A DNA stretch of 64,000 nt, from contig NZ_NKYF01000033.1 in the NCBI RefSeq assembly GCF_002262885.1, forward strand, positions 34,396 through 98,395, given 5' to 3'. Below the pieces are notes generated by a model. It saw only the letters and a list, made by a program, of their open reading frames with translations, was not told where the DNA came from and did not search any database. Position numbers and translations under genes: made by a program. This DNA comes from Pseudonocardia sp. MH-G8. Lineage in GTDB: Bacteria > Actinomycetota > Actinomycetes > Mycobacteriales > Pseudonocardiaceae. Below are positions 45,021 through 53,910 of this stretch, in pieces; position 1 is the first letter of the stretch, and the number at the start of each line of letters is the position of its first letter.

Positions 45021-47536
45021 TGGTTCCTCCCAGATCGAATCTCGTGCTGTCCGGCCGTGGCCGCGGGGCTCTGCCCGAAGGCCAGCTCCATGACCTGCTC
45101 CTCGGTCGCCCCGCGCGGTAGCTCGCCCACGACGCGCCCACCCCGCATAACGTGTATCCGGTCGGCCACCCCCAGCAGCTCGGGCAGCTCGCTGGAGACC
45201 AACAGGACGGCCAGCCCGCGCTCCTTCAGGTCACCGATCGTCGCGTGGATCTCCGCCTTCGACCCCACGTCGACACCGTTGGTGGGTTCGTCCAGGAGCA
45301 GTACCCGCGGCTCGGTGGCCAGCCAGCGGGCCAGCACCACCTTCTGCTGGTTGCCCCCGGACAGGACGCCGGTGGCCCGGTCCGGTGCCGGCGGCTTGAT
45401 CCCCAGCCGCTCGATCGACTCGCTCACAAGCTGCCCGGCACCCCGCGGCACCACGCCGAACCGGGAGTGGCTGCGCAGCCAGGCCAGCACGATGTTGTCC
45501 GCGACCGACATCGCCGGCACGACGCCCTCGCGCAGCCGCTCCTCCGGCACGTACGCCACGCCCCGCTCGTTCGCCTCGGGCAGGTCGCCGGACCGCAGCT
45601 CACGCCCGTCCACCCGCACCCGCCCCGCGGTCCGGCGGGACAGACCCGCGGCGCAACGCAGCACCTCGCTACGGCCCGAGCCCATCAGCCCTGCAAGCCC
45701 GACGATCTCCCCGGCCCGCACGGTCAGCGACGCCTCCACCAGTCGGCCGCCGTCGGCGATCCCGTCTATCTCCAGCAGCGCCTCGCCCGGTTCGGTCCCG
45801 CGGTGCGCGAACACCGCGTCGATCCGCCGGCCCACCATCATCGCGATCAACGCCGGCTCGGCCACCTCCGACAGGTCGGCCTCGCCGACGAGCTCGCCGT
45901 CGCGCAGCACGACCGCGCGCGGGGCCAGCCGGTAGACCTCCTCCATCCGGTGCGAGATGTAGAGGACCGCCACGGCGCGTTCGAGCAGCCGCCCGACCAG
46001 CTCGTAGAGCCGCTCGCGCTCGCGCTGGGACAGCGTCGAGGTCGGCTCGTCCATGATGACCAGCCACGCGTCGTCCAGCATCGCCTTGGCGACCTCGACC
46101 AGCTGCCGCTCGCCGACCGGCAGCCCGGCCAGTCGCGCGTCCAGGTCGACGTCCAGCTCCAGCTCGTCGAGAACGCTGCGCGCTTCCTCGCGCATGTGGC
46201 GGCGACGCAGCACCCCGAACCGGGTCGGCTCGCGGCCGAGGAAGAGGTTCTCCAGCACGGTCAGATCGGGCACCAGGCTGAAGTGTTGGTGGATCACGCT
46301 GACCCCGGCTGCGCGGGACTCCTCGGCGGAGCGCAGCCGTACCGGCTCACCGTCGAGCAGCAGCCGCCCGGTGTCCGGTTCGTGGGCGCCGGCGAGCATC
46401 TTCACCAGCGTCGACTTGCCCGCACCGTTCTCGCCGACCAACCCGACGACCTCGCCCGAGCCGAGCGCGAACGACACCTCGTGCAGCGCCCGTACACCCG
46501 GGTAGCTCTTGCCGACGCCCTCCAGCTCGATGCGGTGCGCGCGCCGTTTGCCGACCGACGTGCCCGCACGCGCCTCGCCGCTTCGCAACGCGCGGCGCGC
46601 GCCGTCCCACAATGCGGTCAGCTCCTGCCGCTGGGTGAGCAGCACGGCGATGATGACCAGCGCTCCGGTCACGACGTAGATGGTCTGCTGCGGTACGGCC
46701 AGGAACGACAAGCCCGAGTTCACGACACCGACGAAAATCGCGCCGAGCATGGTGCCGCCGATCGTGCCGGACCCGCCGGAGAGCTTGGCGCCGCCGACCA
46801 CCGCAGCGGTGATGGCGGCGAACTCAAGTCCCTGCCCGGCCATCGGCTGTGCCGAGCCGACCCGACCGATCATCACGACCGCACCCAATCCGGCCGAGGC
46901 ACCGGCCAGCACGAACGTCGACAGCTGGACCAGCCGGGCGGGCACGAGCGATGCACGGGCGGCGTCGACGTTTCCGCCCACCGCGTAGACCCACCGGCCG
47001 TACAGAGTGCGGCCGAGCACCAGCATCCAGGCGAACATGAGCACCACGGCGATGAGCACCGACGACGGGATCGGGCCGACGTAGCTGCCGCCCGGCATCA
47101 GCATCGCGATCTGATCGACTGCGATCGAGGAGGCGCCGGACAGCGCCAGCGCGGCACCGCTCCCGAACGCCATCGTGCCGAGCGTGGCGATCAGCGGGCT
47201 CACCCCGAGCAGGCCGATGAGCACGCCGTTCAACGCGCCGATCGCCGCGCCGGTGAGGACGCACGCGCCGATCGCCAGCGGCGCGGGTAGCCCGGCCGAC
47301 AGCGTCTGCGCGCCGATCACGCCCGACACCGAGAGCGTCGAGCCCACCGAGATGTCGATCCCGCGCGCGACGATCACGGCCGTCAGCGCGAACGCCAGGA
47401 TCGCGGTGACTGCGATCTGCTGCCCGATGTCGAGGAAGCCTGTGACGCTGAGAAACTCGGGGCGCAGCACGCCGAACACAGCAACGGTGACGACGATGAG
47501 GACCAGCAGCGGGCTGCGTCGCAGGATCGCGGACAT
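45017..47536 (-). CDS. RbsC-RbsA fusion: ribose-type permease joined to a double ATPase
   Basis: This 839-residue protein starts with a complete RbsC-like permease (residues about 1-310, with IVARGIDISVGSTLS and GGAKLSGGSGTIGG) and continues with a complete RbsA-like ATPase (about 335-830) that has two ABC domains. Walker A of the first is GENGAGKST near residue 366; the second domain has the degenerate GLMGSGRSE loop and signature LSGGNQQK near 720. In most genomes these are two genes. The linker is a short Arg-rich stretch. No frameshift is needed to explain the fusion. Confidence 0.93.
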   Translation of the reverse strand: MSAILRRSPLLVLIVVTVAVFGVLRPEFLSVTGFLDIGQQIAVTAILAFALTAVIVARGIDISVGSTLSVSGVIGAQTLSAGLPAPLAIGACVLTGAAIGALNGVLIGLLGVSPLIATLGTMAFGSGAALALSGASSIAVDQIAMLMPGGSYVGPIPSSVLIAVVLMFAWMLVLGRTLYGRWVYAVGGNVDAARASLVPARLVQLSTFVLAGASAGLGAVVMIGRVGSAQPMAGQGLEFAAITAAVVGGAKLSGGSGTIGGTMLGAIFVGVVNSGLSFLAVPQQTIYVVTGALVIIAVLLTQRQELTALWDGARRALRSGEARAGTSVGKRRAHRIELEGVGKSYPGVRALHEVSFALGSGEVVGLVGENGAGKSTLVKMLAGAHEPDTGRLLLDGEPVRLRSAEESRAAGVSVIHQHFSLVPDLTVLENLFLGREPTRFGVLRRRHMREEARSVLDELELDVDLDARLAGLPVGERQLVEVAKAMLDDAWLVIMDEPTSTLSQRERERLYELVGRLLERAVAVLYISHRMEEVYRLAPRAVVLRDGELVGEADLSEVAEPALIAMMVGRRIDAVFAHRGTEPGEALLEIDGIADGGRLVEASLTVRAGEIVGLAGLMGSGRSEVLRCAAGLSRRTAGRVRVDGRELRSGDLPEANERGVAYVPEERLREGVVPAMSVADNIVLAWLRSHSRFGVVPRGAGQLVSESIERLGIKPPAPDRATGVLSGGNQQKVVLARWLATEPRVLLLDEPTNGVDVGSKAEIHATIGDLKERGLAVLLVSSELPELLGVADRIHVMRGGRVVGELPRGATEEQVMELAFGQSPAATAGQHEIRSGRNQ

Positions 47537-47570
47537 GGCCTTGTCCTTCAGGGTCAGGGCGCCCAGGGCG

Positions 47571-48680
47571 TCACTGGACGGTGGTCATTTCGGAATCGGG
47601 CAAGGACGGGCCGAACTCGGACTCGTAGGAACGGCTGAGCTCCGCGGCATGCTCGGGTGTCACGTACGGGAAGGTGAGCCCGCGCTGCTCAAGCTGGGCA
47701 GCCGTCGCGTCGGTGGTGATGAAGTACGAAGGCATGTACAGGTCGCGAGGCAGGTCGGCCCCCTTGGCGAGCCGGGCCCCGACCGCGACGTTCCAGTACC
47801 CGACCCGCTCGGGACCGGTCAGCACGTCGATGATCATCGAGCCGTTGTCCAGCAACGGCTGGAGGTCCTGCTCGCCGTCGTGCCCGGCCACCTTCAGGTC
47901 CGGCCTGCTCAGTGACGACGCGGTGGCCTTGGCGGACAGGCACAGCGGGCCGCTGATGCAGGCGATCAGGTCCAGGTCGGGGTAGGTGGTCATCCACGTC
48001 ACCGTGGTGTTGGAGGCCTTGCGCGCGTCGAACGCAGTGGGTTGCACCGAGACCAGCCGGACACCGGGGTACTCCCGCTGCAGCGTGGACGCGAACGCCT
48101 GCTCCCGGGTGTCGGAGACGTAGTTGCCGCGCGATCCGACCAGCAGCGCCACCTCACCGCGCCCACCCAGGTATGCGCCGGTCGCGCGCGCCACCATCGC
48201 CATGTTCTCTGCGTCGTGGTAGAGGGTGCTGTGATTGCCGTCGGCCTCGATCTTGTTACCCATGGTCACCACCGGGATCCCGGCCTGGGTAGCGCGGGCG
48301 ATGGCAGGCTGCAACGCGTTCTTGTCCAGCGGGTCGATCAGGATCGCGCTGACCCGCTGGTTCACGAAGTTCTGGATCGTCGAGACCTGCCGCTCGACGC
48401 TGCCCTCGGCGCTCTGCCAGACCGTGGTGACGCCGTAGTCGGCGGCCGCCTCCTCCCCCGCGCTGCGCATCCCGACGAAGAACGACGACGTCAGGTCGAT
48501 CGCGGAAACCCCGATGACGGGGAGACCGGGCTGGCCGCCCGCAGGCGGCGCAGCGCCAGCATCGATCATGCGGCCGGGTGGGGTCATGGAACAGCCGGAC
48601 ACAGCGATCCCCACGGCCAGCAGCAGGGCGAGCAGCGCGCGCCACCCCGGTAGCGGTGTTCCAGGTTCCGCACGTCCCAT
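47571..48680 (-). CDS. ribose-type ABC transporter binding lipoprotein (family 4)
   Basis: ATG 48680, five bases after GAGGAG, gives 369 residues. The signal ends at C30 in VSGC. The mature protein has the type I periplasmic fold: VSAILIDPLDKNALQPAIARA near residue 108 and GIPVVTMGNK just after are hallmarks of ribose/xylose-type binding proteins. It is the first gene of the eight-gene operon and divergent from the M20 deacylase gene, with paired operator-like sites between them. Confidence 0.92.
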   Translation of the reverse strand: MGRAEPGTPLPGWRALLALLLAVGIAVSGCSMTPPGRMIDAGAAPPAGGQPGLPVIGVSAIDLTSSFFVGMRSAGEEAAADYGVTTVWQSAEGSVERQVSTIQNFVNQRVSAILIDPLDKNALQPAIARATQAGIPVVTMGNKIEADGNHSTLYHDAENMAMVARATGAYLGGRGEVALLVGSRGNYVSDTREQAFASTLQREYPGVRLVSVQPTAFDARKASNTTVTWMTTYPDLDLIACISGPLCLSAKATASSLSRPDLKVAGHDGEQDLQPLLDNGSMIIDVLTGPERVGYWNVAVGARLAKGADLPRDLYMPSYFITTDATAAQLEQRGLTFPYVTPEHAAELSRSYESEFGPSLPDSEMTTVQ

Positions 48681-48695
48681 GACGCTCCTCGATGA

Positions 48696-48738
48696 GCAAA
48701 TTTGGAAGGCGGTTCCGAACGCTAGGCAAAAATGGAAG
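48696..48738. promoter_or_regulatory. tandem operator in divergent promoter of the ribose-type cluster
   Basis: GCAAATTTGGAAG at 48696-48708 and GCAAAAATGGAAG at 48726-48738 are exactly 30 bases apart, three helical turns, with two differing bases. The first is also part of the dyad TTTGGAAGGCGGTTCCGAA at 48701-48719, a GGAA-N6-TTCC shape compatible with IclR proteins. The IclR gene at 49987 is in the same cluster and is the best candidate regulator. Confidence 0.55.
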
Positions 48739-48799
48739 ACTACGTCAAGACTTGATGCGGACGGCATCTCCTGGCATGCCACCCGGAAGGGAGCTTGGT

Positions 48800-49990
48800 G
48801 TGGGATCACCGGTACTGGAGCTGGCCGCGGAGCTGGTGGCGATCGACTCGCAGAACCCGGGTGTCGGCGAGGCGCGGATCGCCGCGTTCGTGGCCGACCA
48901 CGCCCGCGAGGGCGGGCTGACCGCCGAGGTGGTCGAGACCGCACCGGGTCGCTGCAACGTCCTGGTCACCGCCGACGCCGGAACCGGGCCGCACCTGGCG
49001 CTGTCGGGGCACCTCGACACCAAGCCGATCGGCGACCTGTCGGCATGGCGCACGCCCCCGCTCGACCTGGTCGTGGACGGCGACCTCGCCTATGGCCTCG
49101 GCTCGTCCGACATGAAGGGCGCGGTCGCGGCGATGCTCCTCGCCATCCGGTCCTGGGCCCGAACGGCGCGGGGCGGCCGTCTGTCGCTCATCCTCACCGC
49201 CGACGAGGAAGCCGGCTCCGACCACGGCTCCATCGCACTTTCCCGACAGGGCCTGGTCGACGCCGACGCGATCGTCATCGGCGAACCTTCAGGAGTGTCG
49301 GACCCGTGGGAGGCGCTGTACCTGATCTCCCGGGGGATCTGCTGCTTCGAGGTGGTTGTCCGGGGCAAGCAGGGCCACAGCGGCCTGTCCGAGCGCCTCC
49401 CCACCAGCGCCACCGTCGCCGCCGCCAGGGCTGCCATCGCGATCGCGGACTTCACCCCCGACGTCGCACGCGCCCCGTCGATCCCCTGCACACCGACCGT
49501 CAACGCGGCTGTCCGGATGTCGGGCGGCGTCTTCTACGGTGTCCATCCAGGCGAGGCCGTGATCGCCTCCGATATCCGCCTGGTACCCGGGATGGACCGC
49601 GAGACCCTGGACCGCGAGCTGCGCCACCTCCTCGATTCCGCGCTCCCCGCCGACGTCGACTGGGAGATCCGCTACGCCGACGGCTCGCTCGGCTGGATGG
49701 ATGCCGCCGAGATCGACCCCGGCCACTCCGTCGTCACCGCTGCCCAGCAGGCGTGCGTCGACGTCCTGGGCCGCGCGCTGCCGTTCGGCGCATATCCCGG
49801 CGGAACCGATGCCACCCACTTCAGCAACCTCGGTGGCACCCCCTCGATCGCTGCCCTCGGCCCCGGCTGGCTCTCGGTCGCACACGGACCCGACGAGCAC
49901 GTCGGGGTATCCCAGCTGTCCCAGGCCGAGCAGTTGTACGAACGGCTCGCCCACCTCTACCTCAGCGAGAACCGACGAGGACCGACATGA
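48800..49990 (+). CDS. M20 family metallopeptidase / deacylase (ArgE/DapE-like)
   Basis: GTG 48800, five bases after AAGGGAG, gives 396 residues. H71 and D73 in GHLDTKP bind metal, and E136-E137 in ADEEAGSDHG give the catalytic base and a ligand. GGTDATHFSN near the C-terminus carries a further metal histidine. The split catalytic and lid domains are of the ArgE/DapE/succinyl-diaminopimelate type. It probably removes an acyl group from an imported amino compound. The stop overlaps the IclR start by ATGA. Confidence 0.9.
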   Translation: MGSPVLELAAELVAIDSQNPGVGEARIAAFVADHAREGGLTAEVVETAPGRCNVLVTADAGTGPHLALSGHLDTKPIGDLSAWRTPPLDLVVDGDLAYGLGSSDMKGAVAAMLLAIRSWARTARGGRLSLILTADEEAGSDHGSIALSRQGLVDADAIVIGEPSGVSDPWEALYLISRGICCFEVVVRGKQGHSGLSERLPTSATVAAARAAIAIADFTPDVARAPSIPCTPTVNAAVRMSGGVFYGVHPGEAVIASDIRLVPGMDRETLDRELRHLLDSALPADVDWEIRYADGSLGWMDAAEIDPGHSVVTAAQQACVDVLGRALPFGAYPGGTDATHFSNLGGTPSIAALGPGWLSVAHGPDEHVGVSQLSQAEQLYERLAHLYLSENRRGPT

Positions 49991-50823
49991 CCGAGCAGCA
50001 GATCTCCACCAGGCGAGCGGCCTCCCCCGCGACCGAGGACGCGGCCAAACCGAGCCACGCGCGCAACCTCGTCCGCGCGTTCGCACTCCTCGACCTCCTC
50101 TCGGAGGCGGTCGACGGCCGTACGCTCGCGGAGCTCGCCACCGCAGCCTCCCTGCCGGAAGCCACGGTGCACCGGCTGCTCACCGTGCTGCAGGACCTGC
50201 GGGTCGCGCGAACCGGCGAGGGCGGGCGGTGGCGCGTGGGCCGGCACCTGCTGGAGCTCGGCGCGTCCTACCTCGACTCCGTCGAGATCCGCTCGGAAGC
50301 GCGCGACCTGATGCGGCGCCTCACCGACGACACCGGGGAGACGTGCGCGCTCGGCGTCCTCGACGAGGACAGGGTCGTTTACATCGAGAAGATCGACAGC
50401 CCGCACCCGGTGCGGATGCACTCACGGATCGGGCGTAGCAACCCCGCGGTCACCAGCTCGCTCGGCCGCGCCATCCTGGCTTTCTCGCCCGAGTGGGTGG
50501 TCGAGCAGGCCATCGCGGCGGGGTTGCCGCGCCGCACCGACCGGACGATCACCTCGGCGCCCGAGCTGCTCGCCGAGCTCGCGCGGTGCCGCCAGAGCGG
50601 CTACAGCGTGGACGACGCAGAGAACGAGCCCGGCATCCGCGCGGCCGGTGCCCCCGTCCTCGATTACCGCGGCCGACCCGTCGCCGCGCTGTCGGTCGCC
50701 GGGCCGGAGCAGCGCGTCCCGACCTCCCGCCTCGACGAGCTGGGCCGGGCCACCCGCGAGGCGGCACACGAGCTGTCCCTGCGCCTCGGCTACTCCCCGC
50801 ACCGCACAGGCCAGCTCCTGTAG
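49987..50823 (+). CDS. IclR family transcriptional regulator of the ribose-type cluster
   Basis: The product is 278 residues. Residues about 25-90 form the winged helix (RTLAELATAASLPEATVHRLLTVL) and the rest the effector domain, with LGVLDEDRVVYIEKIDS, SLGRAILAF and GIRAAGAPVLDYRGRPVAALSVAGPE in order. It is co-translated with the M20 deacylase and divergent from the transporter operon, which it probably controls through the tandem sites at 48696-48738. Confidence 0.93.
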   Translation: MTEQQISTRRAASPATEDAAKPSHARNLVRAFALLDLLSEAVDGRTLAELATAASLPEATVHRLLTVLQDLRVARTGEGGRWRVGRHLLELGASYLDSVEIRSEARDLMRRLTDDTGETCALGVLDEDRVVYIEKIDSPHPVRMHSRIGRSNPAVTSSLGRAILAFSPEWVVEQAIAAGLPRRTDRTITSAPELLAELARCRQSGYSVDDAENEPGIRAAGAPVLDYRGRPVAALSVAGPEQRVPTSRLDELGRATREAAHELSLRLGYSPHRTGQLL

Positions 50824-50846
50824 AGGTCGCCTCGAGCCTCCAACAA

Positions 50847-50970
50847 GATCATTGCGAGATCCACCGGATCGCCCCGCTCAGGGCGAAGAGCTCGACCTCG
50901 CATCGATCGATCGATCTGAGATCGAGGTGAGCGCCCTCGGCGGGGCGAATCGATGGATCTCGCAACGATC
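50847..50970. repeat. 124-base imperfect inverted repeat
   Basis: The left arm from 50847 and the right arm to 50970 match over about 60 bases each, with blocks GATC-R-TTGCGAGATCCA, TCGCCCCGC, GAGGGCG or CAGGGCG, and a centre of repeated ATCG at 50902-50915. It lies between the convergent IclR gene and the remains of the dehydrogenase gene. Transcribed, it would fold into one long hairpin and could end transcripts from both sides. Confidence 0.75.
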
Positions 50971-51124
50971 ATCGCCTTGGTACCGCGGCATGCGGGTCAG
51001 ATCTTCGAGCGACGAGGTTGGTGAAGTCGACGAGACGGCTCGCGTAGCCCCACTCGTTGTCGTACCAGCCGACGACCTTGCGCCCGATTCGTCCGAACCC
51101 GTTCACACCGATGCGCACCGTCAC
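50969..51124 (-). pseudogene. glyceraldehyde-3-phosphate dehydrogenase remnant with a large internal deletion
   Basis: The frame from GTG 51124 gives only 51 residues. Residues 1-14 read VTVRIGVNGFGRIG, the first strand and nucleotide loop of the dehydrogenase, and from residue 16 it continues KVVGWYDNEWGYASRLVDF, which is the C-terminal end of the same enzyme. The roughly 290 residues between, including the catalytic cysteine, are missing, with the frame kept. After LVDFTNLVA the tail differs from the family and ends inside the inverted repeat. GTGA overlap with the phosphatase gene shows it was once the last gene of this CBB operon. It cannot be an active enzyme. Confidence 0.85.
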
Positions 51125-51873
51125 GCCGTGCCGCCTCGTTCCTGGTGGGCGTGCCGCAGGGCGGCGCTCCACCACTGCCCGTGCAGCGCGCGGCACCGCG
51201 GCGCGCGCAGCGGCTCCGGGCCGTCGTAACCGGGCAGGGCGGCTGCCGCGCCCGCGAAGTCCTGCTCGGCCGTGTAGCCGTTGGTCACCACGACGGTCGC
51301 CAGGCCCGCCGCGGTCGCCGCGCGCAGCCCGACCGCCGAGTCCTCCACGGCCAGCGCCTCCGAGGCCGGCAGGCCGAGTTCGGCGAGGGCCCGCAGGTAC
51401 ACCTCGGGATCGGGCTTGAGCTCGGCCACGTCGTCGCCGGTCACCACGACTTCGGGCGGGTGTGCGCCCAGCAGCCGGTCGATCAACGGCTCGACCCACG
51501 AGCGGCGGCCGGTGGTGGCCACCGCCAGCCGGATGCCCGCGGCGGCGAGGTCGGCGACCAGTTCGGGCAGCCCGGGACGGGCGACGATCGCGCCGCTCGT
51601 GACGCACTCGATGAACAGGTCGGTCTTCGTGCGGTGAACGCGGGCGGCGAGCTCGTCGGCCTCGTCGCCGAAGCCGCGGGCCCGCAGGTCCGCGACGATC
51701 CGCCGGCGCCCGCCGGTGATCGCGAGCAGGTGCCCGTACTCGGCGACCCCCCACTCGACGTCCAGGCCGTGCTCGGCGAACGCGGCGTTGAACGCCGGGC
51801 GGTGGCCGTCGCGTTCGGTGTCGGCGAGGGTGCCGTCGACGTCGAAGATCACCGCGCGCAACTGCGGCGCCAC
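51121..51873 (-). CDS. HAD-family phosphatase, CbbY-type
   Basis: GTG 51873 gives 250 residues. D11 and D13 in VIFDVDGTLADTE are the nucleophile and acid/base; the T in ATTGRRSW, the K in ELKPDPEVY and the GDD/EDS aspartates complete the HAD site. A helical cap follows the first strand. Sequence and place in a CBB operon fit CbbY, which removes xylulose-1,5-bisphosphate, a Rubisco misfire inhibitor; phosphoglycolate phosphatase is the alternative. It begins directly after the transketolase stop. Confidence 0.87.
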   Translation of the reverse strand: MAPQLRAVIFDVDGTLADTERDGHRPAFNAAFAEHGLDVEWGVAEYGHLLAITGGRRRIVADLRARGFGDEADELAARVHRTKTDLFIECVTSGAIVARPGLPELVADLAAAGIRLAVATTGRRSWVEPLIDRLLGAHPPEVVVTGDDVAELKPDPEVYLRALAELGLPASEALAVEDSAVGLRAATAAGLATVVVTNGYTAEQDFAGAAAALPGYDGPEPLRAPRCRALHGQWWSAALRHAHQERGGTA

Positions 51874-53910
51874 CTATGCCTCCAGCACCCGGACGGCCAC
51901 CCGGGCGACCGCCTCGGCGGACAGCCCGAGGTGCGCGGCGACGTCGGGCCCCTTGCCGCTCTCCCCGAACCGGTCGATCCCGATCACCGCGTCGCGGGGA
52001 CCGGCGGTCGCGCGCCACCCCGTCCGCACGCCGGCCTCGACCCACACCACCGGCACGTCCGGCAGGTGGTAGGTCCCCGCGGCCAGCGCGTCCTCGAACC
52101 GCTCGCGCCACATCACCGACACCACGCGGGACCCGACGCCGCGGGCCGCGAGCAACGCGGCCGCGTCGAGCGCCAGCGCCACCTCCGACCCGGCGGCCAC
52201 GAGGACGACGTCGACCGCGCCGGTGGGGTCTGCGACCGTCCGGGCGCCGTGCCGCCGGGCGTCGTCCAGGCCGTCGCCGCCGAGCACCGGCAGGTCCTGC
52301 CTGCTCAGCACGAGTGCGGTGGGGCCGTGGAGGTCGGCGGCCGCGAGCTCCCACGCCAGCGCCGTCTCCGCGGCGTCACCGGGGCGCAGCACGGTGAGCC
52401 CCGGGATCAGGCGCAGGGACTCGACGTGCTCGACGGGCTGGTGCGTCGGCCCGTCCTCGCCGACGTGCACCGAGTCGTGGGTGAACACGTAGATGACGGG
52501 GAGCCGCATCAGTGCGGACAGCCGCAGCGCAGGCCGCAGGTAGTCGGAGAAGACGAGGAACGTGCTGCCGAAAGGCCTCAGCCCGCCGTGCAGCGCGATG
52601 CCGTTCAGCGCCGCGGCCATCCCGTGTTCCCGGATCCCGAAATGGATGGTCCGCCCCGCGAAGTCGCCCGGGCCGACGTCCCCGCCGGGGATCGCGGTGT
52701 TGGTCGACGACGCGAGGTCGGCGGAGCCGCCCACCAGCGCCGGGTACTCCGTCGCGAGCAGGTCGAGCGCGGCGCCCGACGCCTTCCGCGTGGCGATCGC
52801 CCCGCCCGCCTCGCAGCGGTCGGCGAGCGGGGCGAGGACCGTGAGGTCCGGGGGCCCCGGGATCCGGTCCAGGGGAAAGCACCCAGCCACGTCCGGGTGC
52901 GCGGCGCGCCAGCGGGCGTGCGCCCGCTCCCATTCCGCTCGTTCGGCGGCCCAGTGGCCGCTCCGCTCGGCGACGGCCAGGCGCACCGGCGAGGGCACGT
53001 GGAACGGCGTCGCGGGCCACCCGAATCGGCGCCGCATCGCCGCGATCGCCTCTTCGCCCAAGGGGCTGCCGTGCGCCTTCGACGTTCCCTCCACCTCGGG
53101 GGCGCCGTACCCGATCGTCGTGCGGACGGCGATGAGCGTGGGCCGCTCGTCGTCGGCGGCCGCCGCGTAGGCGAGGTCGAGGGCCTCGAGGTCGGTGCCG
53201 TCGTCCACCCGCAGCGTGTGCCAGCCGTAGGCCCGGAACCGGCCTTCCACGTCATCGGCGCAGCTGCGCCGCGCCGGACCGTCGATCGTCACGTCGTTGT
53301 CGTCGAAGACGACCGTCAGCTTGCCGAGGCGCAGGCGCCCTGCCAGCGACGCCGCCTCGTGGCTGATCCCCTCCATGAGGCAGCCGTCACCGACCAGCGC
53401 CCACGTCCGGTGGTCGACGACCCGGTGCCCGCCCGTGTTGCAGCGGGCCGCGAGCATCCGCTCCGCGAGCGCCATCCCCACCGCGTTGGCCAGACCCTGA
53501 CCCAGCGGCCCGGTGGTGGTCTCGACGCCCGGAGTGAGTCCGTGCTCGGGATGCCCGGGGGTGCGCGAACCGAGCGCGCGGAACCGCCGCAGCTCCTCGA
53601 TCGGCAGGTCGTAGCCGGTCACGTGCAGCAGCGCGTACAGCAGCGCCGAGCCGTGGCCCGCGGACAGGACGAACCGGTCGCGATCGGGCCAGTCCGGGTC
53701 GGCCGGGTCGTGGCGCAGGTGGCGCGACCACAGCACCCACGCGGCGGGGGCCATGCCGAGGGGCAGCCCCGGGTGCCCGCTGGCCGCGGCCTGGACGGCA
53801 TCGGCGGCGAGGAACCGCAGCGTGTCGACGGCCAGGTCGTCCGGGTGCACGGCCGGCACGGTGACGGCCGTGGCCGCCCCGCCGGCGGCGGCGTTCAGGG
53901 GGCCGGTCAC
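51874..53910 (-). CDS. tkt: transketolase
   Basis: GTG 53910 gives 678 residues, full length. The N-terminal LAADAVQAAASGHPGLPLGMA, the thiamine-diphosphate motif GDGCLMEGISHEAASLAG near residue 165, the FGIREHGMAAALNGIALHGG block with its catalytic glutamate near residue 425 and THDSVHVGEDGPTHQPVEH are all clear. In the CBB cycle it makes pentose phosphates from fructose-6-phosphate, glyceraldehyde-3-phosphate and sedoheptulose-7-phosphate. GTGA overlap with the epimerase gene. Confidence 0.95.
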   Translation of the reverse strand: MTGPLNAAAGGAATAVTVPAVHPDDLAVDTLRFLAADAVQAAASGHPGLPLGMAPAAWVLWSRHLRHDPADPDWPDRDRFVLSAGHGSALLYALLHVTGYDLPIEELRRFRALGSRTPGHPEHGLTPGVETTTGPLGQGLANAVGMALAERMLAARCNTGGHRVVDHRTWALVGDGCLMEGISHEAASLAGRLRLGKLTVVFDDNDVTIDGPARRSCADDVEGRFRAYGWHTLRVDDGTDLEALDLAYAAAADDERPTLIAVRTTIGYGAPEVEGTSKAHGSPLGEEAIAAMRRRFGWPATPFHVPSPVRLAVAERSGHWAAERAEWERAHARWRAAHPDVAGCFPLDRIPGPPDLTVLAPLADRCEAGGAIATRKASGAALDLLATEYPALVGGSADLASSTNTAIPGGDVGPGDFAGRTIHFGIREHGMAAALNGIALHGGLRPFGSTFLVFSDYLRPALRLSALMRLPVIYVFTHDSVHVGEDGPTHQPVEHVESLRLIPGLTVLRPGDAAETALAWELAAADLHGPTALVLSRQDLPVLGGDGLDDARRHGARTVADPTGAVDVVLVAAGSEVALALDAAALLAARGVGSRVVSVMWRERFEDALAAGTYHLPDVPVVWVEAGVRTGWRATAGPRDAVIGIDRFGESGKGPDVAAHLGLSAEAVARVAVRVLEA

